14,129 bases of DNA from contig CAVRJE010000001.1 of the NCBI GenBank assembly GCA_963721365.1, forward strand, positions 1 to 14,129, given 5' to 3'. The stretch comes from CAIQPS01 sp963721365 (GTDB taxonomy: Bacteria > Actinomycetota > Thermoleophilia > RBG-16-64-13). Positions within the stretch are counted from its first letter, which is position 1. Every line of letters starts with the position of its first letter. Of the stretch, positions 6,886-13,042 are shown in pieces. The notes beneath the pieces are model-generated. The model had not been told where the DNA came from. It did not search any database and was given only the letters and a program-made list of their open reading frames with translations. The translations under genes were made by a program, and so were the position numbers.

Positions 6886-7947
6886 ATGAACAGTGGCTGC
6901 CGCAGGTCGTCCGTGGTCGTCGTGCTTGTGCTCGTTGGTGTCCTGGCCGCCGTGCTCGCGGCCGCCGGCTGTGCATCCTCGGGCGGGAGCGATGGGAGCG
7001 CGGCCGTGAATCCGTCTCTCTACCCGGCGCCGGTAAAGGGCAAAGGGTACGGGTATATCGACAAGAGCGGCACGATGGTCATCCAGCCGCAGTACAGCGC
7101 CGCGACGCTGTTCTCCGAAGGGCTTGCCATGGCGGGGAGCGGAAAGTACGGCTACATAGACGGGACGGGTAAGTGGGCGATACCGCCCGCGTACTACGGC
7201 GGTAGCCCCTTCTCCGATGGTCTGGCCCTGGTGCTGGGCTCAAGCGGAAAGTTCGGCTATATGGACAAGGCCGGCAGGTGGGCCATCGAACCCAACGGGT
7301 CCTACACCCAGTCTTTCTCTCAAGGCCTCGCTGCCTCCCTCGTCGATGGCAAATACGGCTACATCGACACGAAGGGCAAGACGGTGATTCAGCCGCAGTT
7401 CGCGGACGCGCTGCCGTTCTCGGAGGGCCTCGCCGGCGCCGCGGCGACGGTCGATGGGTCGCCGAAATACGGCTTCATCGACAAGACTGGGGCGTGGGTG
7501 GTGCAACCCCAATACGACCGGGTGGTGGCCTTCTCCGAGGGTCTGGCAGCAGTCGTGGCCGATGGCAAGTATGGGTTCATCGACACGACGGGCAAGACGG
7601 TCATCGAGCCTCGGTACGAGTTCGCCGAAGGCTTCGGGAGCGGCCTGGCTCCGGTGAAGGTCGGCGACACGTGGGGCTACATCAACAAGACCGGAGCGAC
7701 TGTCATCCAACCCACCTACTACTGGGCCCACCCCTTCTCCGAAGGCCTAGCGATCGTGGAGACCCTGGTCGACGGCGCCAAAAAGTACGGCTATATCGAC
7801 ACGACCGGGAGGATGGTTGTCGAGCCGATATACAACTTCGCTACGCCTTTCTCCGGCGGGCTCGGCCTTGTGGATACCGTGGTGGATGCCGTCCATCGCT
7901 CGGCGTACCTCGATACCAGCGGGAAGGTCATCTGGCGGGACAAGTAG
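6886..7947 (+). CDS. WG-repeat lipoprotein
   Basis: 353 residues from ATG 6886, with AGGGG 8 bases upstream. The N-terminus is a lipoprotein signal: basic MNSGCRRSS, a hydrophobic stretch (VVVVLVLVGVLAAVLAA), then lipobox AAGC with Cys29 as the lipidated residue and a flexible Ser/Gly linker. From about residue 48 there are eight WG-type repeats of 33-38 residues and a ninth partial one. Each has the form '(K)YGYID-x-x-G-x-x-V-I-x-P-x-Y ... F-S-E-G-L-A'. In this copy the Trp of the name-giving WG is mostly replaced by Tyr (YGYID, YGFID). Such repeats build a beta-rich solenoid or propeller-like shell. The protein is predicted on the outer face of the cytoplasmic membrane. Its role is unknown; ligand or polymer binding is a guess. 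A broken paralogue lies immediately upstream. Confidence 0.9.
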   Translation: MNSGCRRSSVVVVLVLVGVLAAVLAAAGCASSGGSDGSAAVNPSLYPAPVKGKGYGYIDKSGTMVIQPQYSAATLFSEGLAMAGSGKYGYIDGTGKWAIPPAYYGGSPFSDGLALVLGSSGKFGYMDKAGRWAIEPNGSYTQSFSQGLAASLVDGKYGYIDTKGKTVIQPQFADALPFSEGLAGAAATVDGSPKYGFIDKTGAWVVQPQYDRVVAFSEGLAAVVADGKYGFIDTTGKTVIEPRYEFAEGFGSGLAPVKVGDTWGYINKTGATVIQPTYYWAHPFSEGLAIVETLVDGAKKYGYIDTTGRMVVEPIYNFATPFSGGLGLVDTVVDAVHRSAYLDTSGKVIWRDK

Positions 7948-8035
7948 GGGCCAGCCCGGCCGCCCAAAGCCCGATATGCGCCGCTCAGCTGCGCGCCCGC
8001 GGCCAGGCGCTCACGCCCGCGCGCGTCGGGCGACG

Positions 8036-8785
8036 CTACCCCAGGCGCTCCAAGATACCGGGGATCTCCCGGTGGTCCCTAATGACGAAGTCGGCGTCGG
8101 GCGGTTCCGGGTGGTCGACCGCTCCGGCGTAGCGGATGGCGGTCATGCCGGCCGCTTGAGCCCCGGCGACGTCGGTGCGGGGAGTGTCGCCGATGTGAGC
8201 GGCCTCGGCAGGTCGGGCCCCGAGGCCCGCGAGGGTGACCTCGAACATGCGGGGGTCCGGCTTGGGGAAGCCTGTCTCATCGGAGAAGGTCAGGGTCGAG
8301 AAGCAGTCCAGAAGACCGTCCTTCTTCAAGAAATCCCTCAAAACCCGCCCCGGGGTGAGGCTGGTATCGGAAATGATCCCCAGCCGGTACCCGTCCACGG
8401 CTAGGGCGGGGACCGTCTCGCGCACGCCGGCCACCAGAGCAGGTGGAGCAAGGTGCGAGGCTTCCTCCAGCGCGAGGACAATGCGGTCGAACTCCTCGCG
8501 CTCCCCGGCGGTTCTCGCTTCGTGCGCGTGAAAGTAGTCGAGGATGAAGGCCACATCCTCCCGGGCCCCGAAGTGGGCGCCACTGGTCCAGGCCGCCATG
8601 TAGGCGTCGAAGCCGGCGCGGTAGGCCTGGCGGACCTCATCCTCGCTGGGGTGGGTCCCCCGCGAAGCGAGGATCTCGGCGAGTAGGGCGAGCCGGCGTG
8701 GCCGCACGATATCACCCGCTCCGCCGTCGGCGGAGTAGAGGGTGTTCCAGAGATCGAAGGTCAATGTCGTGATGCGCTTGGGCAC
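8036..8785 (-). CDS. HAD-superfamily hydrolase
   Basis: 249 residues from GTG 8785. Motif I is 'LTFDLWNTL', with nucleophile Asp11; the +2 position is Trp instead of the second Asp of classical phosphatases, a pattern shared with the haloacid dehalogenase/REG-2-like branch ('FDxWNTL'). A helical cap covers about residues 20-115. Motif II is the Ser of 'LGIISDTS', motif III the Lys of 'GFPKPDPRMF', and motif IV 'IGDTPRTDVAGAQAAGM'. It is cytoplasmic and the substrate is unknown. No Shine-Dalgarno is seen, but TATACT ends 7 bases before the GTG, which suggests a leaderless mRNA. It is convergent with the WG-repeat gene across 88 bases that show no clear terminator, and 132 bases downstream of the SanA-like gene, with an inverted repeat in that gap. 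Confidence 0.87.
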   Translation of the reverse strand: MPKRITTLTFDLWNTLYSADGGAGDIVRPRRLALLAEILASRGTHPSEDEVRQAYRAGFDAYMAAWTSGAHFGAREDVAFILDYFHAHEARTAGEREEFDRIVLALEEASHLAPPALVAGVRETVPALAVDGYRLGIISDTSLTPGRVLRDFLKKDGLLDCFSTLTFSDETGFPKPDPRMFEVTLAGLGARPAEAAHIGDTPRTDVAGAQAAGMTAIRYAGAVDHPEPPDADFVIRDHREIPGILERLG

Positions 8786-8792
8786 GAGGGGA

Positions 8793-8798
8793 AGTATA
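8793..8798 (-). promoter_or_regulatory. -10 box of the HAD gene, predicted leaderless transcript
   Basis: The minus strand reads TATACT, with 7 bases to GTG 8785. This is the same spacing as TATAGT-to-ATG at mscS. No -35 consensus or ribosome site is seen. Confidence 0.4.
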
Positions 8799-8860
8799 GA
8801 GGGCCGTGCGGACGGGAGGGGCGGGGGCGAACTTCTACGGTGTCTGCCCGCAAACTATGC

Positions 8861-8882
8861 TTTGTGTCGAATGTGACACAAA
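8861..8882. promoter_or_regulatory. 22-bp inverted repeat, CRP-like operator candidate
   Basis: Perfect 8-bp arms TTTGTGTC / GACACAAA separated by GAATGT, in an intergenic gap between two minus-strand genes. The TGTG...CACA layout resembles CRP-family or GntR-type operators. It overlaps a weak minus-strand promoter (TTGTGT at 8881-8876, CATAGT about 16 bases on). It could also be the stem of a terminator for the SanA-like gene ending at 8918, but no T-run follows. Confidence 0.45.
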
Positions 8883-8917
8883 CCCGGGCCGGCGCGGCAA
8901 TAGCGCAGTGCCGTCTC

Positions 8918-9604
8918 TCAGCCCCGGGTGAGCCGCCCGTCGCCGTCGATGGGGAGGGCCGGGCCCAGAAAGCGGGGCCCGGTCTTGGTCAGGTGGAGCT
9001 GGAAGAAGGCCTTCACCCGGGCCGGCCACTCGCGGAGGGCGAAGCGCCACTCGTTGGCATATGGCTGGACGTCGGCGACGACGCCGGTAGCGTCGAGGCC
9101 GAGCGTGCGGGCGATGTAGACGGCGCGGGGGAGGTGGAAGTCCTGAGTGACCACCAGCGCGTCGGTCACCTCGAACACGTCACGCGCCCGGTACATGGTG
9201 TCGTAGGTGTCGAACCCGGCGTGGTCGGTGAACACGTCCTCATCCGGCACGCCGCGGTCCAGGCAATACCGCAGCATCACATTGACCTCGTCGTAGGTCG
9301 TAGTGCCGTGGTCGCCTGAGAGAAGCAGTTTGTCGACCTTTCCCAGCTTGTACAGCTCCACGCCGGTGGCCAGCCTGTCGGCCAGCATGGGGGAGGGGGT
9401 CCCGTTTTCGTAGACCCGGGCGCCAAGCACGATGGCGACTTTGGTCACAGGCGCGTCGTGAGCGCCGGCAACGATGTGGCTCCGGGCGGAGCGGGTCATG
9501 ACCAGATCGGGGACGAGTACGGCAATCGCGAGGGCTACCACGAGCACGCTCACGGCGGCAAGTATCCAGAGGAGGCGGCGCCGCTTGCGGAGGTACCCGG
9601 GCAT
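8918..9604 (-). CDS. SanA/YdcF-like (DUF218) membrane-anchored protein
   Basis: 228 residues from ATG 9604, chosen because the next residues (MPGYLRKRRR) form a normal signal anchor; upstream in-frame starts would add an unrelated stretch. One N-terminal helix at about 12-33 (LLWILAAVSVLVVALAIAVL) anchors an extracytoplasmic DUF218 domain. Its landmarks are 'VAIVLGARVYENGTPSPMLADRL', 'KLLLSGDHGTTTYDEVNVM', 'DHAGFDTYDTMYRARDVF', 'ALVVTQDFHLPRAVYIARTLG' and a final 'LREWPARVKAFFQLHL'. This is the SanA sub-type of the YdcF/ElyC family, tied to cell-envelope integrity and vancomycin tolerance in enterobacteria; the biochemical activity is not settled. It starts 77 bases after the CPGS gene ends. 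It has no ribosome site but a TANNNT box 6 bases upstream. Confidence 0.88.
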   Translation of the reverse strand: MPGYLRKRRRLLWILAAVSVLVVALAIAVLVPDLVMTRSARSHIVAGAHDAPVTKVAIVLGARVYENGTPSPMLADRLATGVELYKLGKVDKLLLSGDHGTTTYDEVNVMLRYCLDRGVPDEDVFTDHAGFDTYDTMYRARDVFEVTDALVVTQDFHLPRAVYIARTLGLDATGVVADVQPYANEWRFALREWPARVKAFFQLHLTKTGPRFLGPALPIDGDGRLTRG

Positions 9605-9610
9605 GGCGCC

Positions 9611-9616
9611 AGGGTA
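9611..9616 (-). promoter_or_regulatory. -10 box of the SanA-like gene, predicted leaderless transcript
   Basis: The minus strand reads TACCCT, 6 bases before ATG 9604. It keeps only the key TA....T positions of a -10. Support comes from the matching arrangement at mscS and the HAD gene and from the absence of a Shine-Dalgarno. Confidence 0.3.
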
Positions 9617-9681
9617 GCACGGGGCGCCGTGTTGGAGCGGCTGCGTCGAGCAGAACCTCCAGATGCGACCCCCGGTACTGC

Positions 9682-10167
9682 CTAGAGCCACTCCTCCGAT
9701 TGGATGTCTCCCTGCAGCCCCACAACGATAGCTTTGACCGGGATCTTCCGGGACGACTGCGACAAGGCTTCCGAGGTCAACGCCAACAGGCCGCGGCAGC
9801 AGGGGACCTGCATGATCAAGACGGTGAGAGTGTTGATCTTCGCCTCCTCGGCGAGCGCCTTGATCTTCTCCACGTACACGTCCCGTCCCTGGTCCAACTT
9901 CGGGCAGGCTATGGCGAGAGACTTACCCTTCAGATAGTCGTTGTGGAAAGCACCCAGCGCGAACGCGGTGCAGTCGGCGGCCAGGAGCACGTCCGCTCCC
10001 TGGAAGTAGGGCGCTTGGGGCGACACCAGGTGCAACTGGATGGGCCACTGTCTCAACTGGGAGGGGGCCTTCGTCGTTGGTGCTTCGTGGGTGGGTGTGT
10101 CCCGGTTCCGGAGGTCCATCATCGCGGAGCCGGGACAGCCGCAGCTCTCTAACTGGAACTCGCTCAT
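9682..10167 (-). CDS. CPGS-motif cysteine protein (putative iron-sulfur/redox protein)
   Basis: 161 residues from ATG 10167, with AGAGG 8 bases upstream. The N-terminus has C9-G-C11-P-G-S, then a Pro/Thr linker and the conserved stretch 'LRQWPIQLHLVSPQAPYFQG'. 'LLAADCTAFALGAFHNDYL' (C66), 'LAIACPKLD' (C88) and 'LIMQVPCCRGLL' (C123, C124) follow. This matches a family found in anaerobes, often with a ferredoxin module, annotated only as iron-sulfur or 4Fe-4S protein. Here the ferredoxin module is missing and only the CPGS domain remains. The six cysteines could hold a metal or cluster, which is inference. The start codon overlaps the hemerythrin gene's stop (ATGA), so the two are translationally coupled and probably act together in redox, O2 or NO handling. 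Confidence 0.82.
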   Translation of the reverse strand: MSEFQLESCGCPGSAMMDLRNRDTPTHEAPTTKAPSQLRQWPIQLHLVSPQAPYFQGADVLLAADCTAFALGAFHNDYLKGKSLAIACPKLDQGRDVYVEKIKALAEEAKINTLTVLIMQVPCCRGLLALTSEALSQSSRKIPVKAIVVGLQGDIQSEEWL

Positions 10168-11009
10168 GTTCTTGCCTCTTCTTTCTGTGCCGTGACTTCT
10201 CTTTGTCGTGCATCTCTGAGCTCGACCGACCGCTCGACCCCTTTGACCAGGGCGGCATGGTCATCCGTGAACCCAGGGCCCGCGGCCTCGTCGACCGTGG
10301 CGAAGCGGGAGAAGAGCTCCCCGACCTCGGCCTCGGTGAGCTCCCTGTCCATCCAGGGGTAGAGGATCTCGTCCTCCTTCTCGATATGCGCGCTCAGCAG
10401 TCTGCCGTACGCTCCGAGGTGCTCAGCGATCGCGTCGCCGTCCCGCGTCTCGACGGCCTCAACCAGTTGCCTGACGTGGGCCCGGGCCGACTCGTGATCG
10501 GTCAGCATGGCCTGGATGATCTCCAGAGAGCCGGAGAAGTATCCGAACAGGATGTTCTCCTCCTTGGCGTGATGGAACTTGTCGGCATAGGAGCGGATGA
10601 AGTCCACTCCATCCAGAAGCAGCCGGCGGTCTTCACCGGCGTTCACGTCCACGAACTGGAGGAGCCGGGGGCTGAGCGCGACCCACCTCTTGATGAGGAC
10701 GTGCTCGTCCACCAGTTGCTGCAACGGGGGAGAGTATTTGAGCTCCTTCTTCTCCGTGCCGGAAGCGCGTGTCGGCGGCACGGCTTCCATCTCGGCGCCG
10801 GCCGGCCGGGCGCCCTTGGCGACGGCCCCATCGGCAACGGCGCCAGGCGTGACCGCCTCCGCGATCCGGGCCATGAGCTCCTGTTCCGCCTCGGGAGAAA
10901 GATGGTGTATGCCGACGACGTCCTTTAGTAGGCAGGTGCCCACCTGGCAGGTGACGCATCCCACGTCATACTCCGCGAGGATCGTCCCCACTTCGGGAAA
11001 CTCGGTCAT
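10164..11009 (-). CDS. Hemerythrin HHE-domain protein with N-terminal cysteine domain
   Basis: 281 residues from ATG 11009. Residues 1-50 resemble a DUF1858-like module with C18-x2-C21-x4-C26 in 'VGCVTCQVGTCLLKDVV'. An Ala/Gly/Pro linker spans about 52-88. The hemerythrin domain (about 92-220) has ligand-like residues H103, H147-x3-E151, H172 and H208-x3-E212, as expected for a non-heme di-iron site. Single-domain relatives bind or sense O2 or NO, or repair iron centres (YtfE/ScdA-like, though that group has a different N-terminal domain). It is cytoplasmic with no signal peptide, and couples to the CPGS gene by a 4-base overlap. There is no strong ribosome site. A perfect FNR/CRP-type palindrome lies about 100 bases upstream, so control by oxygen or nitric oxide is likely. 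Confidence 0.88.
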   Translation of the reverse strand: MTEFPEVGTILAEYDVGCVTCQVGTCLLKDVVGIHHLSPEAEQELMARIAEAVTPGAVADGAVAKGARPAGAEMEAVPPTRASGTEKKELKYSPPLQQLVDEHVLIKRWVALSPRLLQFVDVNAGEDRRLLLDGVDFIRSYADKFHHAKEENILFGYFSGSLEIIQAMLTDHESARAHVRQLVEAVETRDGDAIAEHLGAYGRLLSAHIEKEDEILYPWMDRELTEAEVGELFSRFATVDEAAGPGFTDDHAALVKGVERSVELRDARQREVTAQKEEART

Positions 11010-11080
11010 TACATTCTTGATCGCGGCGTTCAGAGCTGTCCATGGTCGTCCCTGTGCGCGTCGTGCTTGTCATGCTCTGT

Positions 11081-11086
11081 GATTGT
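11081..11086 (-). promoter_or_regulatory. Candidate -10 box for hemerythrin-CPGS operon
   Basis: The minus strand reads ACAATC, a moderate -10 match. It would place the transcription start near 11074, so the palindrome at 11110-11123 is centred near -42, the class II activator position for FNR/CRP proteins. The leader to ATG 11009 would be about 65 bases. Confidence 0.4.
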
Positions 11087-11109
11087 GCGCTGCAGGGCGG
11101 CGGATTACC

Positions 11110-11123
11110 TTGACATATGTCAA
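11110..11123. promoter_or_regulatory. FNR/CRP-family operator palindrome TTGACATATGTCAA
   Basis: Perfect 14-base palindrome with TTGAC and GTCAA half-sites around four bases, the geometry of FNR, DNR, NnrR and related CRP-family boxes. It lies in the 221-base divergent region between the hemerythrin gene (start 11009) and leuC (start 11231). It is about 42 bases before the likely hemerythrin start point and about 75 before the predicted leuC start point. Confidence 0.65.
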
Positions 11124-11156
11124 GCCCAGAGACGCAGAGGTGGAGCGTTGGCGCGG

Positions 11157-11185
11157 TTGCCGGGTGTGGTGTCGTGGAATAAAAT
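11157..11185 (+). promoter_or_regulatory. Sigma-70-type promoter of leuCDB
   Basis: TTGCCG (11157-11162), a 17-base spacer and TAAAAT (11180-11185) form a strong housekeeping promoter. The predicted start is near 11192, giving a leader of about 39 bases. The leader is too short for a peptide attenuator or T-box, and none is seen. Confidence 0.65.
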
Positions 11186-11230
11186 GACTGCTCCTTCCGA
11201 ACGAAACCTCTATGACTGGGGGTACATGGC

Positions 11231-12508
11231 GTGGCTATGACCATGACCGAGAAGATCCTCGCTCGAGCGGCCGGCAGAGAGTCGGTAGGTCCGGGCGATC
11301 TGGTGATGGCGAAACTCGACCTCTGCCTGGGCAACGACATCACCGCCGGCGTGGCTATCGACGAGTTCGAGAAGGCCGGGTTCGAGGATGTGTTCGATCC
11401 GGAGAAGATCGCCCTCATCCCCGATCACTTCACGCCCAATAAGGACATCAAGTCGGCCGGTCTGGTCAAGCAGATGCGCCAGTTCTCACGCAAGCACGGC
11501 ATCGTCCACTTCTACGACGTGGGCCGGGTGGGCGTGGAGCACGCCTTCCTGCCCGAGCAAGGCCTGGTGGGCCCGGGCGACGTCGTTCTCGGCGCCGATT
11601 CCCACACTTGCACTTACGGCGCCCTGGGCGCCTTCGCCACCGGCGTCGGCTCGACCGACCTGGCCGGCGCCATGGCCACCGGCGAAGCCTGGTTCCGGAT
11701 CCCCGAGACTCATCTGTTCGAGTTCGACGGGACACTCGGCCGCTACGTGACCGGGAAAGACATCGTCCTTTTCACCATCGGCCAGATAGGAGTCGACGGC
11801 GCCCTCTACAACGCCATGGAGTTCGCCGGCTCGGCCATCCGCAGCCTCTCCATGGACTCGCGCTTCACCATCTGCAACATGGCGATCGAGGCGGGCGGCA
11901 AGAGCGGCATCATCGCGCCCGACGACATCACCAAGGCGTACGTCGAGGGGCGGTACCGGGGCACGCCCAGGTACTACACGTCGGATCCCGACTGCCGGTA
12001 CGAGAAGACCTACCGCTGGAAGGCGGACGAGATCCCGCTCATGGTGGCCAAGCCGCACCTGCCCTCTAACACCCAGCCGGCAGCGGAGTTGAACGATATC
12101 AACATCGACCAGGTGGTCATCGGCAGTTGCACCAACGGCCGCATCGAAGATCTGCGCCAGGCGGCGGAAGTGCTGCGAGGGCGCAAGGTGCACAAGGACG
12201 TGCGGCTCATCGTCATCCCGGCGACGCAGGCCATATGGCAGCAGGCCAACGACGAAGGCCTGTTCGACGTGTTCATCGCGGCCGAAGCCGCCGTCTCGGC
12301 GCCCACCTGCGGCCCCTGCCTGGGCGGGCACATGGGGGTCCTGGCCGAGGGCGAGCGCGCGGTGTCGACGACCAATCGGAACTTCGTGGGCCGCATGGGC
12401 CATCCTGGTTCCGAGGTCTACCTGGCCGGTCCGTACGTGGCTGCCGCCAGCGCGGTGGCGGGCCATATCGCCACCCCCGACCAGATCGGTGAAAGGGGGC
12501 GGTCATGA
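11231..12508 (+). CDS. leuC: 3-isopropylmalate dehydratase large subunit
   Basis: 425 residues from GTG 11231, chosen because GGGGG (11218-11222) lies 8 bases upstream; ATG 11237 is the alternative, with a 14-base spacer. It is a two-subunit aconitase-family enzyme that isomerises 2-isopropylmalate to 3-isopropylmalate in leucine synthesis with a [4Fe-4S] cluster. The cluster ligands are C300 ('GSCTNGR'), C360 and C363 ('CGPCLGGHMG'). Other signatures are 'GADSHTCTYGALGAFATGVG' and 'STTNRNFVGRMG'. At about 425 residues it belongs to the shorter archaeal/actinobacterial LeuC branch, which also includes homoaconitase and citramalate-pathway isomerases, so the substrate is inferred from the leuD and leuB neighbours. 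Its stop overlaps the leuD start (ATGA). No frameshift is present here. Confidence 0.93.
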   Translation: MAMTMTEKILARAAGRESVGPGDLVMAKLDLCLGNDITAGVAIDEFEKAGFEDVFDPEKIALIPDHFTPNKDIKSAGLVKQMRQFSRKHGIVHFYDVGRVGVEHAFLPEQGLVGPGDVVLGADSHTCTYGALGAFATGVGSTDLAGAMATGEAWFRIPETHLFEFDGTLGRYVTGKDIVLFTIGQIGVDGALYNAMEFAGSAIRSLSMDSRFTICNMAIEAGGKSGIIAPDDITKAYVEGRYRGTPRYYTSDPDCRYEKTYRWKADEIPLMVAKPHLPSNTQPAAELNDINIDQVVIGSCTNGRIEDLRQAAEVLRGRKVHKDVRLIVIPATQAIWQQANDEGLFDVFIAAEAAVSAPTCGPCLGGHMGVLAEGERAVSTTNRNFVGRMGHPGSEVYLAGPYVAAASAVAGHIATPDQIGERGRS

Positions 12509-13008
12509 CCGACGTTCTGCACGGTAAGGCCTGGACATTCGGGCGCGACATCGACACCGACCTCATCATCCCGGCGCGGTACCTCAACATGAAGACCGCC
12601 GAGGAGCTGGGCCAGTACTGTATGTACGACGCCGACCCGGATTTCTCTAAGAAGGTCCACCCGGGCGACATCTTGGTGGCCAAAGAGAACTTCGGCTGCG
12701 GGTCGAGCCGGGAGCACGCTCCCATCGCTCTGAAAGGGGCGGGCGTGTCGGTGGTCATCGCCAAGAGTTTCGCGCGGATCTTCTACCGCAACTCGTTCAA
12801 TACCGGGCTGCCCATTCTGGTCGCCCCAGATGCCGTGGACGGCATCAACGAGGGCGACGAGCTGACTGTCGACCTGGCCGGCGGTGAGATCAAGGACCTC
12901 ACCACCGGCAAGACCTACCAGGCCGAGCCGCTGCCGCCGTTTATGCGCGAACTGGTGGAGGCTGGGGGGCTGCTGCCATACCTTAAACAACGAGCCGCGG
13001 CGCGTTGA
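12505..13008 (+). CDS. leuD: 3-isopropylmalate dehydratase small subunit
   Basis: 167 residues from ATG 12505, overlapping the leuC stop by 4 bases, with AAAGGGGG about 6 bases upstream. It is the swivelling aconitase domain that closes over the LeuC active site. It begins 'GKAWTFGRDIDTDLIIPARYL' and has the substrate-loop motif 'ENFGCGSSREHAPIAL' (Cys65), then 'AKSFARIFYRNSFNTGLPIL'. Length and motifs are standard for the short LeuD branch that pairs with the 420-residue LeuC. Translational coupling fits equal subunit synthesis. leuB follows after 34 bases. Confidence 0.94.
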   Translation: MTDVLHGKAWTFGRDIDTDLIIPARYLNMKTAEELGQYCMYDADPDFSKKVHPGDILVAKENFGCGSSREHAPIALKGAGVSVVIAKSFARIFYRNSFNTGLPILVAPDAVDGINEGDELTVDLAGGEIKDLTTGKTYQAEPLPPFMRELVEAGGLLPYLKQRAAAR

Positions 13009-13042
13009 CGCCGCGACCGAAACCGAAGCGAAAGGAACCGAA

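Noticed and set aside
6886..7947. DNA tandem repeat or CRISPR-like array
   Set aside because: The periodicity is at protein level (33-38 residue WG units) with diverged DNA; there are no identical repeats with unique spacers.
7948..8035. Terminator between the convergent WG-repeat and HAD genes
   Set aside because: The gap is GC-rich with short self-complementary GCGCGC blocks but no convincing stem plus T-run.
11110..11115. TTGACA as a -35 box for leuC or the hemerythrin gene
   Set aside because: No -10-like hexamer lies 16-18 bases downstream on either strand; the palindromic operator reading explains both halves.
11486..12466. 326-codon open frame on the minus strand opposite leuC
   Set aside because: Same reasoning: leuC is certain from its cluster motifs, and the antisense product is low-complexity His/Arg/Gly/Val-rich.
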